Shown here one piece after another: positions 11,001 to 20,224 of a stretch of DNA of 64,000 nucleotides. The stretch lies in the NCBI RefSeq assembly GCF_963676685.1, contig NC_092348.1:12374867-12438866 (forward strand), in the 5' to 3' direction. This DNA is from Mytilus edulis. Lineage: Eukaryota; Mollusca; Bivalvia; Mytilida; Mytilidae. Within the stretch, counting starts at the first letter, position 1. Every line of letters starts with the position of its first letter. The notes under the pieces are model-generated. The model had not been told where the DNA came from. It saw only the letters and a list, made by a program, of their open reading frames with translations, and ran no database searches. The position numbers and the translations under genes are program-made.

Positions 11001-12870
11001 ATTGATACTATAAGTCACAAGAGCATTAGTTAAGGAACAAAATAGGCTAAAAATATTGATAGGTCATGGAGCTCCTTTTTGATATTTGATTTTTAATATA
11101 TGGCTGGAAAAGGCTGACTCAAACTTTTACCTTATATTTGCATTGGTACTATTTTGGTCTCAAATCGAAGAAAAGAAATTAAGAATCTGCTTAAATTTTA
11201 GTAAATGACCTTTTATGAGCTATTAATATGGAAAAAGCCAAAGAGTTCGAACATCTGACACTTATTCCAAAACCTCACTTAAGTACATCCTAAATGCTAA
11301 TATTATTGTTTTCTATAATGCATACCTTGCTGTTTTACAGGACGCATCCTGCCAAGTCTAAAAATAACAATCCTTTCATAATGTGATACTTTCTGAAATA
11401 AAAATTTATATTAAAGAAAATCATTTACCAAAACTAGCCAGATTAATGACTTTTTACATCTTTATTTAAACTACTGGTATTAAAAAATTAGAAGGAAGTT
11501 CCTGTACCAAAACATCAATCAGCATTATTTTGCTTCAAAATTCTTATATATATAAATAATATACAGGTCAGCAACAAGTACCGACATTCTATCCCTGATT
11601 CTTTGGGTTTTTTTCAATTTCAATTACCATGATTACCTAACACAATTACTTAAATAAGCAACCGTATAAAGCTTATAAACAAGGACTTTTATATTTATTT
11701 TTGTGCCTTTTCTAGGTCATAGAAGGACTCAAGGAGCCTGTTATTCAGTCATTATAGTTGGTTTACGTCTGTTATAATTTTTTGGTGGTGGTGGGGGGTG
11801 ATAAATGGTTTTGTATTAAAAATGTTTTCCCAATTGAATTGATTCTCATGTTTTTGTTCCACCTTTTAAAGCTGACTTAACAGTATGGGTGAAAGTTTTT
11901 CTAGTTGTTAACAGCAGTACTGTTGCCTATTATAACTTACATCAACTACATGTGAACTTTGGTGGATAGTTATCTTATTGGCAAGCATACCACATCTTTT
12001 TTTCTTTATACAATATTGTAATTGGTCTTTCACAAAACTAATTAAATTGAGAATAATTCATAGGTACGACTTACCTTGATACAAAACCATAACGACACAG
12101 GACAGGTTAATATGACAAGAATTATTGCCAGGCCAGTTAATATCCAATGACAAGTCTGTGAAAAACAACTTGGTTTTACTGTAAATAACAAAACAAATCT
12201 GCTTATAAATTGATGTCCTTTCTATATAACTCTACAATACTGAAATCAGCAAAACAAATTAATATGCTATAATGAAATTAACAAAAATCCTACAAAGTAT
12301 GAAAGTTTTTGTACATATTTTTTTCAGCTAAGTAGCCTTAACATGGTATGAATATGTTTCAATAGGCAAAAATTTACACTCCATATCTGCTGGAAAAATT
12401 GGTAACTATGCCCACTACCATGGTTTGTTGACCAAATTATTCATGAATTATACAGAGTGAACAAACAATTTAATGTGGTTTATTTCTTCAAGTGTCACTG
12501 ATGAGTCTTTCGCAGACGAAGTGGGTGTCTCGACGAATATATAATTTCAATCCTGGTATCTATGATGAGTTTATTTACTTATGTATAATTGCCTTACAAA
12601 CTCTGCTGAACCAGCTGAGACATAATTAATGAATACTGATACTTGTATTTGTTTATACTACAATGTATTTGTACCTTTTACATATCTAATATCCGTTTTA
12701 TTTTGTGGTGTCCAATCTTTATAGGTAAATGCTGACTTATATTCTTCCGTTGATGGCAAACCATAATTGTCAGACATTTGATTATTACTGTAAGAAAATG
12801 CAGATCCAAAATCAAGTTTTACTTCCTCCAAGGGATCAGAACTCGGTAAACGACTATATTTGGCATTCAT
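4842..12870 (-). CDS. STOML1: STOML1-like (stomatin-like protein 1), nine-exon gene
   Basis: Spliced CDS on the minus strand: 12682-12870, 12075-12155, 11326-11392, 10601-10683, 9571-9774, 8940-8995, 8118-8224, 5846-6082, 4842-5077. All junctions are GT/AG and the phases join without a break to give about 419 aa (the vertebrate protein is about 398). In order: a cytosolic N-terminus with YSRL near residue 5, a YxxPhi sorting motif; a hydrophobic hairpin (residues about 64-90) with the proline typical of stomatins; the SPFH/band-7 domain (about 91-245, with RAFNVPP and ERYITGIQDMN); a linker; and an SCP2 sterol-carrier domain to the C-terminus (PLQAYMSGRLKVTGDL). SPFH plus SCP2 is the diagnostic STOML1 architecture. 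In vertebrates the protein is a late-endosomal membrane protein linked to cholesterol transfer and channel modulation. Family assignment is firm; function is inferred from orthology. Confidence 0.93.
5846..6082 (-). CDS. STOML1: STOML1-like exon 8 (first half of SCP2 domain)
   Basis: 78 whole codons. After a linker it encodes the start of the SCP2 domain (IKTVLSESMVRSIGSVYMFQ, then GGVYYLDLKNG). Acceptor TTTGTAG; donor GTGAGG inside AAATGGTGAGG, leaving phase 1. Confidence 0.9.
6117..7365 (+). repeat. Dispersed repeat family B, interrupted by the element at 6145
   Basis: Family B carries GGCCTTTTATAGCTGACTAT, TTGAAGGCC and CATACCACATCTTC near its 3' end. Here these are split by the 1,059-bp insertion. 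Confidence 0.8.
6145..7203. mobile_element. Non-autonomous DNA transposon with 5-bp TSD ATAGC
   Basis: Ends CAGTGGTCTCGCTAG and CTAGCTAGAGCACTG are inverted repeats. ATAGC is duplicated at 6140-6144 and 7204-7208. It interrupts a dispersed repeat (family B) whose halves read GGGGCCTTTTATAGC and TGATTATGCGGTATG, so the empty site can be inferred. GCCCT-rich subterminal regions occur at both ends. No transposase frame. Lies in STOML1-like intron 7. Confidence 0.85.
8118..8224 (-). CDS. STOML1: STOML1-like exon 7 (linker)
   Basis: Encodes SPIKVLKRPESNSGMPAGLP and then QTFQQLASAFLQASAS. It corresponds to the linker of vertebrate STOML1 between SPFH and SCP2 (LQQLA-HFL). Acceptor TTCCAG, donor GTAAGT. 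Confidence 0.85.
8706..8892 (+). repeat. Dispersed repeat family C, in STOML1-like intron 6
   Basis: Contains GAATGTGACCTACTGATCTG, GAGCACCTGAGATCACACCC and CATGGCGTTGTCAGTCTATT. Other copies are at 54585 (+) and 61815 (-). Confidence 0.8.
8940..8995 (-). CDS. STOML1: STOML1-like exon 6 (56-nt micro-exon, end of SPFH domain)
   Basis: Short exon found because exons 5 and 7 cannot be joined in frame. It reads EGSNKTCKNWGVVIHEVRI and matches the stomatin block WG--V-RVE-. Length 3n+2 exactly repairs the phase between exon 5 (phase 0) and exon 7. Acceptor TTTTTTTCTCAG, donor GTAAGT. A dispersed repeat (about 8706-8892) ends only about 50 bp downstream of it in transcript direction. Confidence 0.82.
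9310..9385 (-). repeat. Truncated hammerhead-type repeat
   Basis: TACCAGGATTATAATTTAGTACGCCAGACG then CACGTTTCGTCTAC is the minus-strand 3' half of the hammerhead repeat seen at 49174-49220. The CTGATGA half is missing. Confidence 0.75.
9571..9774 (-). CDS. STOML1: STOML1-like exon 5 (SPFH core)
   Basis: 68 codons, phase 0 to phase 0, covering the central SPFH helices and strands (VGADIYYKITSVERY, DMNHSLRILVQSSLKNN, KTLHDIETDK). Acceptor TTTTTCAG, donor GTAAGT. Confidence 0.93.
10281..10388. mobile_element. 108-bp miniature inverted-repeat element
   Basis: Ends GTGACCTAATAC and GTATTAGGTCAC. Internal second palindrome ATTCCATATGAGG..CCCCATATGGAAT. CTA flanks both ends. Confidence 0.75.
10601..10683 (-). 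CDS. STOML1: STOML1-like exon 4 (SPFH domain)
   Basis: Encodes GIVFILPCVDKIERVDLRIR followed by AFNVPPQH, matching the stomatin block G-V-LLP-D---VDLR---F-VPP. Donor GTAAGT, acceptor TTTTAG. Confidence 0.92.
11326..11392 (-). CDS. STOML1: STOML1-like exon 3 (start of SPFH domain)
   Basis: Encodes KVSHYERIVIFRLGRMRPVK, the classic first strand and turn of band-7 proteins (YER-VIFRLGR). Acceptor TTTATTTCAG, donor GTATGC; leaves in phase 1. Confidence 0.9.
11730..12003 (+). repeat. Dispersed repeat family B, degenerate copy
   Basis: Retains GAGCCTG, CAACTACATGTGAACTTTGG and GGCAAGCATACCACATC. Lies in STOML1-like intron 2. Confidence 0.65.
12075..12155 (-). CDS. STOML1: STOML1-like exon 2 (membrane hairpin)
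   Basis: 27 codons encoding WILTGLAIILVILTCPVSLW and flanks, the hydrophobic monotopic hairpin with its conserved proline. Acceptor TTTTTCACAG and donor GTAAGT flank it; phase 0 at both ends. Confidence 0.9.
12492..12575 (+). repeat. Hammerhead-type ribozyme repeat, mutated core
   Basis: CACTGATGAGTC, TTTCGCAGACGAAG and GTGTC are in hammerhead order, but the conserved GAAA reads GAAG. It is followed by the family tail AATCCTGGTATCTATGATGA. In STOML1-like intron 1. Confidence 0.75.
12682..12870 (-). CDS. STOML1: STOML1-like exon 1 (N-terminus)
   Basis: 63 codons starting MNAKYSRLPSSDPLEE. It contains a tyrosine-based YSRL motif at the position where vertebrate STOML1 carries its endosomal targeting signal. 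I chose the donor GTAAAA after codon TAT because it keeps phase 0 with the hydrophobic exon 2. The stronger-looking GGTACA a few bases downstream would shift the frame. Confidence 0.85.
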
Positions 12871-14633
12871 TGTCAGTCAGTGATATTTTCTATATTGTTT
12901 AACTAAATGTATTTTAGAATAAACTCTTAACAAATCCTTGTATCCTTCATGACTAGTTAATCTGAAAATAAAAAATACAAATACAAATACAAATACAAAT
13001 ATTTTCATTGGCACAAACTCATTAACAATAAATGGTTAAGACCTATGGCATTACATACAACTATAATAATTGACATGGTAGAATGAAAGGTTCCATGATA
13101 ACATATCATGCTAAATTATGAAGTTACAAAATGATGTATCATATATATAACTTAAGTTCACTATTTCTTATATTTAGACACTCTGATATGAAAGAGGAAG
13201 ACAGTCTAAGTAATAATGCTGAGCTATTATTGACCAATAGAGATTTTTTCATCAACGGTAATGTTACGCTGTATTTGAAATATAACATTTATTTTATTTT
13301 CTAATATTTCTCGCTTTGAGCTATATCTATTACATTTTAATAAGAAATGTTGTTCTATCTCAATTTCCCCGTTTTTTTAGACAGGACAGTATCTTTCCTC
13401 TCTAGGAATATTTTAAAAGATGTCTTCCCCTTTCAATCATTAAAGGACGTGAACTTAAAATAAAATAAAATTATGTATTAGATATTTGAAAATTGAGGAA
13501 CTTGAAAAATGTGGTATGAATATATAATTGTTCTAAAACACAAGTCATATTATATAATATGACAGGAAAAGTAATTTTTGAATAAATGCATATGATCAGA
13601 AGTTCATTACAAGTCTAGTAATGGACTTTTGATATGATGAATAAATGTAACAATTCACATTTTGCTATATATATAATTCTAAAATGTGTCATGCTTATTG
13701 TTTATCATGTTTAGTACTATAAATATTGACTTTTTGTATAAATTTATATTTATTGCTCAATGTTGATAGATTATTAACTTTCTTGTCGCAGATTAGTCTT
13801 CTTGTCACTAAATTATTATTCTTAACGCTAATTGCCAAATTAGTGAGAACTGGCATGACTGATTTCATCTGGACATTTTCAATTTTTTATAAGTGGACAG
13901 AGTTGGCAGACCTGTTTTCTGCAGGATTTTAACCCTTTTCATATGTGGGGCAATTTTTCAGATCTATATTCAACGAGATTTTACCCTTTTTCATTAAGTG
14001 AGTGAGTTGGTAAACAAAATTTGGGAGAGATGGTGAAAAAGTCGGGCGATTAACAATAACAGTGTTAAGTGTGGGGTGATTTTCAAGTGGGTTTTCCTCG
14101 AGTCTGTTTATGTGTAATAGTTGACTTACTTTTATATTATACCAGCCTTAAGAAAATTGTGCATGTCAAGTGTCTGCTTGCAAAACAGCAAAATTTCCAC
14201 ATACCCTGTTGAAATTACAAACCGGAAGTTTGAAAATGATTAAAATATCGAAGACGGTTTCGGTTTGCAATTTTCGGTACGGACTAATAAAATTGAGAAT
14301 GGAAATGGGGAAAGTGTCAAAGAGAATTTGTTTTCTCTATTTTTTGTAATATTATCAATTAATTCTGTACATTTTTTTTTATAAATTTAAGAAAAAAAAC
14401 CTAAAAATCTTAACTCGTGCATCATTATTCCGAAAAATTCTGGAAAATAATAAAAATTAAATCATGTAACTGAAAAAATAATCATTATTTGGACCAGAGA
14501 CATATAATACAATTATATGTCTCTGTTTGGACTATGATATTTCTGACTCTAATTATCATATCTTTTAATTGTCATTGTGAACTCAAGTATTCCCACACAA
14601 TTATCTTTTGGTTAAAAATGTATGTTTCTACTA
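12871..14633. other. Upstream region of the STOML1-like gene
   Basis: Must hold the STOML1-like promoter, but no TATA box or motif stands out. (AAATAC)n microsatellite at 12968-13003. Perfect hairpin with 14-bp arms (CAGAGACATATAAT, loop ACA) at 14495-14525. No coding exon recognised. Confidence 0.5.
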
Positions 14634-15525
14634 CACGGCCGACACTCGACTAACCGAGAGATTGGTCTGTTAATCTATATTGAGTATGCGGCTATATCGG
14701 CGGTTGGTCTGTTAATCGGGTTGGTTATACGTCTGTTAAGAGTAAAACTCACAATTTAATATTAAACTCTGTTAAATATACAGATTTTTGGCATATTATG
14801 AGAACCACTTAAAAAAAAGAAAAGTGTCTGACAAAATGATATCTATCATAGAACATTTTCCACCAGTAAACAAAATGCATAGCCTGCGCAGTTTTAAGTA
14901 AAACGAAAAGGCGTCGCGCAAGTATGTGAATTTTATGCTTGTACGCATAGCAATATTTTGGATAAAAGGCTAAAAAAACATTTTTAGATATGATTTAAAG
15001 GACACAAAATACTACTTTGGTTCTAAAAAAATAATTGTCATTGATAAATATTTCATAATTGTTATATAAGTTGAGTAATACCACATTTTAATGAATATTA
15101 GGGGAAACAGTCTGTTAATGGGTTGGACAATTTAAATCGTGTCAGTTAAGAGTTATTTAGCCACGACAATAGTCTTACTACCTTTAGTTTATATTTTCAC
15201 ATTGAAAAAAATGAGATGTACTTGTGACGAAAGAATTACAATACGGTGCAACAGTATCCTTATAGAAAGAGAACTTTTATTTTAATTTTATTTCTTTGCA
15301 TTTCATTGAAGGGTGTGTCACTTCAATATAGCGTTATATGGACTGATTGGCATCTCGAATTCTCACGAATTTATTATTTACGCCAAGTTATCAATCAGCC
15401 TTTTTTTTGTCTGTTCAAAGTCTGTAATTCTATGAATCTGTAATGTGTTGCAATGCAGCTGGTTAAATTCAATGCGTTTTCTTTGAAATACTAAGGCTTT
15501 TCTACCTCAGGAATAGATTACCTTA

Positions 15526-16268
15526 TGCCGGCAGCACACACATTGGCGTATAGACCGGCGTGCACCAAACGTACAGAGAAAATTGACAAAGTCGGTTTAC
15601 GTTAGTTGCACGTCATATGAACGCTTAGCAATCGTTCAAAGTGCGTTGCATAAGTTTGAAGTACGTCGAAATACAAAGGTAAAATTGAGAAAGGAAATGG
15701 GGAATGTGTCAAAGCGACAACAACCCGACCATAGAGCAGGCAACAGACAAAGGCCACCAATGGTCTTCAATGTAGAGAGAAACTCCCGCACCCGTAGGCG
15801 TCCCTCAGCTGGCCCCTTAAAAATATGTATACAAGATCAGTTATAATGGACGTCATAATAAACTCCGAATTATACACAAGACACTAATATTAAAAATCAT
15901 ATAAGACTGACAAAGGCCAGAGGCTCCTGACTTGGGACAGGCGCAAAATTGCCGCGGGGATAAACATGTTTATGAGATATCAACCATCCTCTTATACCCC
16001 TAGCCAATGAAGGAAATTTAATACGCTTGATGAAGGCTACAACCCGAGGAAATGTTTATGCAGCATACAACATACGCCAACATACGTTTCTTGAACGCCG
16101 GATAAACGCTTAGGTACGCTTCTAGTACGCCCAATACACACCTAAAGCTCGTTTTGCACACGTTACAAATATGATTGACAGGTTAAATGCATCCAAAATT
16201 ACTAGCGTATTGGCAGCGTAAATGATTTTGAACACGCCGGAGTTATACGCTGATGTGTGACGCCGGCA
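15526..16268. mobile_element. 743-bp TIR element nested in the 14634 element
   Basis: Ends TGCCGGCAGCACACA and TGTGTGACGCCGGCA, with arms about 40 bp. TTA on both sides (15523-15525, 16269-16271). Rich in TACGC/GCGTA motifs near both ends. Carries a further dispersed repeat at about 15720-16045 in its centre. Confidence 0.8.
15720..16045 (-). repeat. Bivalve dispersed repeat, innermost of a three-level nest
   Basis: Contains CCGTAGGCGTCCCTCAGCTG and CCAGAGGCTCCTGACTTGGG, a sequence I recognise as abundant in mussel genomes. No protein is supported. Confidence 0.6.
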
Positions 16269-16334
16269 TTAGTAGTGTTTCCTCAATGCTTTTCAACTTC
16301 GTATTTTATTTGGCCTTTTAAACATTTTTTTTCG

Positions 16335-16440
16335 AGCGTCACTGATGAGTTTTTCGTAGACGAAACGCGTGTCTGGCGTAAATATAAGGCGTAAATATAA
16401 AATTTCAATTCTGGTATCTATAAGGAGTTTATTTCCGGTA
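16335..16440 (+). ncRNA. Hammerhead ribozyme motif (retrozyme-type repeat), intact core
   Basis: Core CUGAUGAG, helix II GUUU..GUAGAC with loop, CGAAA, short palindromic helix III ACGCGUGU, cleavage triplet GUC, then UGGCG pairing back with CGUCA (helix I). These are the conserved elements of a hammerhead ribozyme. Short helix III is typical of retrozyme ribozymes that act as dimers. The tail CTGGTATCTATAAGGAGTTT is the family's downstream part. Self-cleavage is predicted, not shown. Confidence 0.72.
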
Positions 16441-17917
16441 TGTATTGTCTTTTGTACCAAGTCATCATTCTCATTTTCTGCCGCCTAAGGAAATGTCTGT
16501 ACCAAGTACGGAATCACCGTTGTTTTCTAATCGTTGGTAAGACGTGGTTCTAAACAAGAAATTGACATTAGTAAGATTTTTATATATTTGTGTTGGGTGC
16601 TGATTTAATGTGTAACAAAAAGAAAAATTTATATTCCTGGAAATCATAATAAATGCATAATATTAATTTTATTTTTCGAGTAATGATGTATACCTACATG
16701 TATGATATCGTAGGTCATTTAGCCGACTCGCAGTCCTCAAACGTGCTTGTTTTTTTCTATTGAGTGAACTTCACGGTGGTGTAGAGAAAGGTTGATGTTG
16801 AAAGTCTTGTCTATATTTGTTTGCATTATAAACATATTTCAGTTCATTTGATAAAAAAAAAATAAAAGTGAAAACTACATTATGCATATGTTACACATGG
16901 TCTTATAATATTAAACGTTTAATTTGAGTTTTCCGCGATGAATGATCACTACAAAGTAACTACCAATCGATTTATCAGTACTTTAGGAAAACGTGTGGGA
17001 ACTTAATGTGATGATACAATGCATGTAATATCAGATGCATCAATGGCAACATATCACCATAGTTTATTGTAGATTAAGATCAAGTAGCAACTTGAAGTGA
17101 TTAGATCACACTTGATTTTAAATAATGACTTAAAAAATTAAATTATACTTGTAATGTCATTCATAACTCTTAACAGACCAATTAACAGACCGGGTTTTAT
17201 ACATCCGACCCATTAACAGACCACATTTTTATCAAAAATTGATTTATGTCACCAAAATACAGTTTTTCGTGTAGATTTTTCACATATTAATGTTAATATG
17301 GTAAACAAACATAATGCCTGTCTTTTTTCGATGTTCAAAATATTGCATGCAAGTAAACTCAACCAACTTGTCATTTTTGTGTACATTGTGTGTGTGTAAA
17401 ATGTGTATAAATTTACTGATGAGTAACTCGCCTTTTCATTTTATAGATCGTTTATTGAAGCTAGAAAAAAAATAATTACACCACTGGATTCAGTACTCCA
17501 AATCGTTTTGTCAGACATAAATAGTTTTTATGATATAAATATAATTAAAAAGTTATACAATGAAACATACTGACCTTGCAATGATTTTCTCGATAACATC
17601 TGATTAACAGACTTTAGCCAACCCTATTAACAGACCAACCGCCGATATAGCCGCATACTCAATATAGATTAACCGACCAATCTCTCGGTTAGCCGAGTGT
17701 CGGCCGTGTACTAATCCGATAATAGACTTCGTATCTACGTGTCAAAGACAGTTTTAGCAGATTATCTGGACAATGGACAATAATTGCTTAATCCGTAGTT
17801 ACATGTATTTCTTTATTATTCTGTTTTATATACTTCTGAGAAATAATTTATATTCAGTTTTGGATAGGTCCTTAAACCGTAAAGACCAGACTCAATATTG
17901 TAATATTGTAACATCGT

Positions 17918-18267
17918 ATATCCCTTATGAAACTGAATTGTTTGCCGCAAACTTGCAAAAAGCTTGCGGCAAACAAAAAGTTTGCAGAAACACAGAAAAT
18001 GGTGTTTGCAGATGTTTGCCGCTAGCTGCAAACTTCCGGCAAACATTACTGCAAGCTTGCGTCAAGTTTGCAGAAACATCAATGATTATGTTTGCCGTAA
18101 GATTGCCAGAAAGTTTAAAATAATAAAAAATGTTTGCCGCAAGCTTGCGGCAAATCTAGTTTGCATAATTATGTTTGCAGCAAGCTTGCCGCAAACTTCA
18201 TTTGCATGGTAAAATGGTTGCGTTTGCAGCAAACATGCCGCAGGGCTTTTTTTTCGATAAGGGATAT
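17918..18267 (+). mobile_element. Miniature element full of short TTTGC(C/A)GCAA motifs
   Basis: Ends ATATCCCTTATGAA and CGATAAGGGATAT. The interior is a dense array of partly palindromic words (GCAAGCTTGCGGCAAAC, TTTGCCGCAAAC, GTTTGCAGAAAC). An inverted relative lies at 22045-22300. The frames here are by-products of the motif array. Confidence 0.75.
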
Positions 18268-18269
18268 TC

Positions 18270-20224
18270 TTGTTGGATCGTTTATCAAATTGTTAAACTT
18301 TATACCGACTTGAATCTTCATTTGATACCCAACAAATAGTCTGGCTATATATTCCTAAAAATTAAAGGGCCCATATAGAACTTACTAGTTAGGTCAACAC
18401 AAATCATACAGTTCATACAATATCCACACAAACACCACATGCAACTGATTGTTAATAATTAAAGGTGATTTAGAACAAGTATGGAAACATGGTTATAAAA
18501 ATATATACATGTAACATAGCAGTCTCAGACTGATACTGCCTCTTTCTTTTACAATTTATATTTACACAAAATAAAGAGGCTGTCATATTAATTTATTATG
18601 AAGAATCTTCTGTCCAACCAAGTTTATTTGGTCTTCAGGTAAATCTGAACTGGAAAAAAAAATCCATCTATCAGTATAATTATTTTCAAAATATGACTAC
18701 AGAAACCGTCATTTGAAAACTTCTGTTCAACTATTATTTGGAAAAAAATCCTGTAGTTTTGAGTACGCCTGTCCGGAAAACTTTAACAATAGACTGCATC
18801 TATAAGTAATTTCAAAAGAAACTAGGTCCATTTACCAGTAAATAAGAGGAAATGTTTAAAAATATATTTTCAAAATATTGCTCTGGACACTGTCATTATT
18901 TATGAAAAAGCCTTGTTCAAGCTGCATGGGAACAGCATAACTAATATTTATGTGTCCCTGCTTCAATTTTCAAACAATCCATGAAAGTTTGGAAACGTTT
19001 TAAATCATGCCTTAAAGATCTTGAACCACAAACTGAGTGAACCTGTATGTTTTTGACGACACCGAAGTCATGTAGTGTGTTAAATTTGTTAGATTGATGG
19101 GTTTGTTTTATTCACCACACCAACCTTTTCCTCTATGAGGGGTAATATGAGTGTTATTGCTTAGTTTAATTGCTTAGTTATAATAGATTTCATGTTATTG
19201 GTAAAAAAAAAAAAAGATTAATTTTCGATTTTACCTGTATAAGAATGATTTTTTTGTGTGGATCGAATTATAATAAGTCAATCTTTGTTTCACTTTCAAT
19301 ATTGACATTCTTTTCTTTTAATAACTGAACACGCATACATCATGCGTAATCCATCTCTAGCTAAGGGGTTAAATTGAAGTTCACATGAATACGGATCAAA
19401 TGAGGTCGAATTGTTCACTTGCAAATGAATAATTCATCATCGATATTATATACTAGTAGCTTATTTTGACCATGGAAGTAATATTTAAATATTACTTCCA
19501 TGTTTTGACAAAATTGAACTTGGCCATACTGGCTGCTTAAAGGGAATTATTATTTCACTATTTCACTTTCATTAATGATTGAACACGAAAAAAAAATCGT
19601 GATGTATTCATTTTATATATTTCTCGTAACTAGTGTCCTTTTAAGGGCTTTTAATCATCCCGGCGAAGACTACTTTAAGATACACTTTTAACAGATAAGA
19701 TATGATACTGGTCGAGGTATATTCTGATTTGTCACATGTATGTAAACAATACCACTGTTCGAAAGTCAACTACCACTGAAAATAACCCCTGGTTTTCTGA
19801 AAAAGTATTCTATGAAGCGCTTTATTCTCAATATTCTCAATATTCTTAATTTTCTATATGCTAGTATATAATAATAATAATTCATGGAGAAGCACATGTA
19901 CGCTCAAAATGGTCTGCATATATTTCTCTTTCGCCAAACGTTTTCATTTCTGCAAATTTGTTTGTTAGTTTAAGTACAAAATGATATCACAAATACCATT
20001 TTTGTTAAGGTTAGGGCTACTCTGTTCTAAATTGAAGTTAGTGAGTTTGTGGTCCGACACTGTGCTATATTTGCTCACACCTACGTCATTTTGGTCTCTG
20101 GTAGATCATTGCCTCCTTATTTAACATTAAAACGTCAAGAGTAGGCATACTGGTTAAAGTGTTTATGAGCCGACTACGTAAATGCTACATATTGCTTTTA
20201 ATTTGCAATGTGAACACGGTAAAG
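18270..20224. other. No gene seen; contains a 32-bp perfect palindrome
   Basis: AT-rich. At 19471-19502 CATGGAAGTAATATTT is followed directly by its exact reverse complement. Nothing else structured was found. Confidence 0.55.

Larger units (their letters stand above)
14634..17708. mobile_element. 3.1-kb TIR element with 5-bp TSD TACTA
   Basis: Terminal inverted repeats of about 85 bp, starting CACGGCCGACACTCG and including ATTGGTCTGTTAATCTATAT. TACTA is duplicated at 14629-14633 and 17709-17713. Subterminal (G)GTCTGTTAA motifs are repeated in the left part (three at 14.67-14.75 kb, another near 15.11 kb) and in inverted orientation in the right part (near 17.17, 17.21, 17.60 and 17.63 kb). 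No transposase frame was found. CAC termini with a 5-bp duplication recall Transib-like elements, but the CACWRTG heptamer is absent, so the superfamily is open. Confidence 0.85.

Noticed and set aside
14634-17708. Assignment of the TACTA element to Transib/ProtoRAG
   Set aside because: The termini read CACGGCC rather than CACWRTG, and no transposase is present. Only the 5-bp duplication and CAC start agree.
17773-18212. Cys/Leu/Ala-rich frames resembling small secreted proteins
   Set aside because: Produced by the TTTGCNGCAA motif array of a miniature element. Frames on both strands are equally open.
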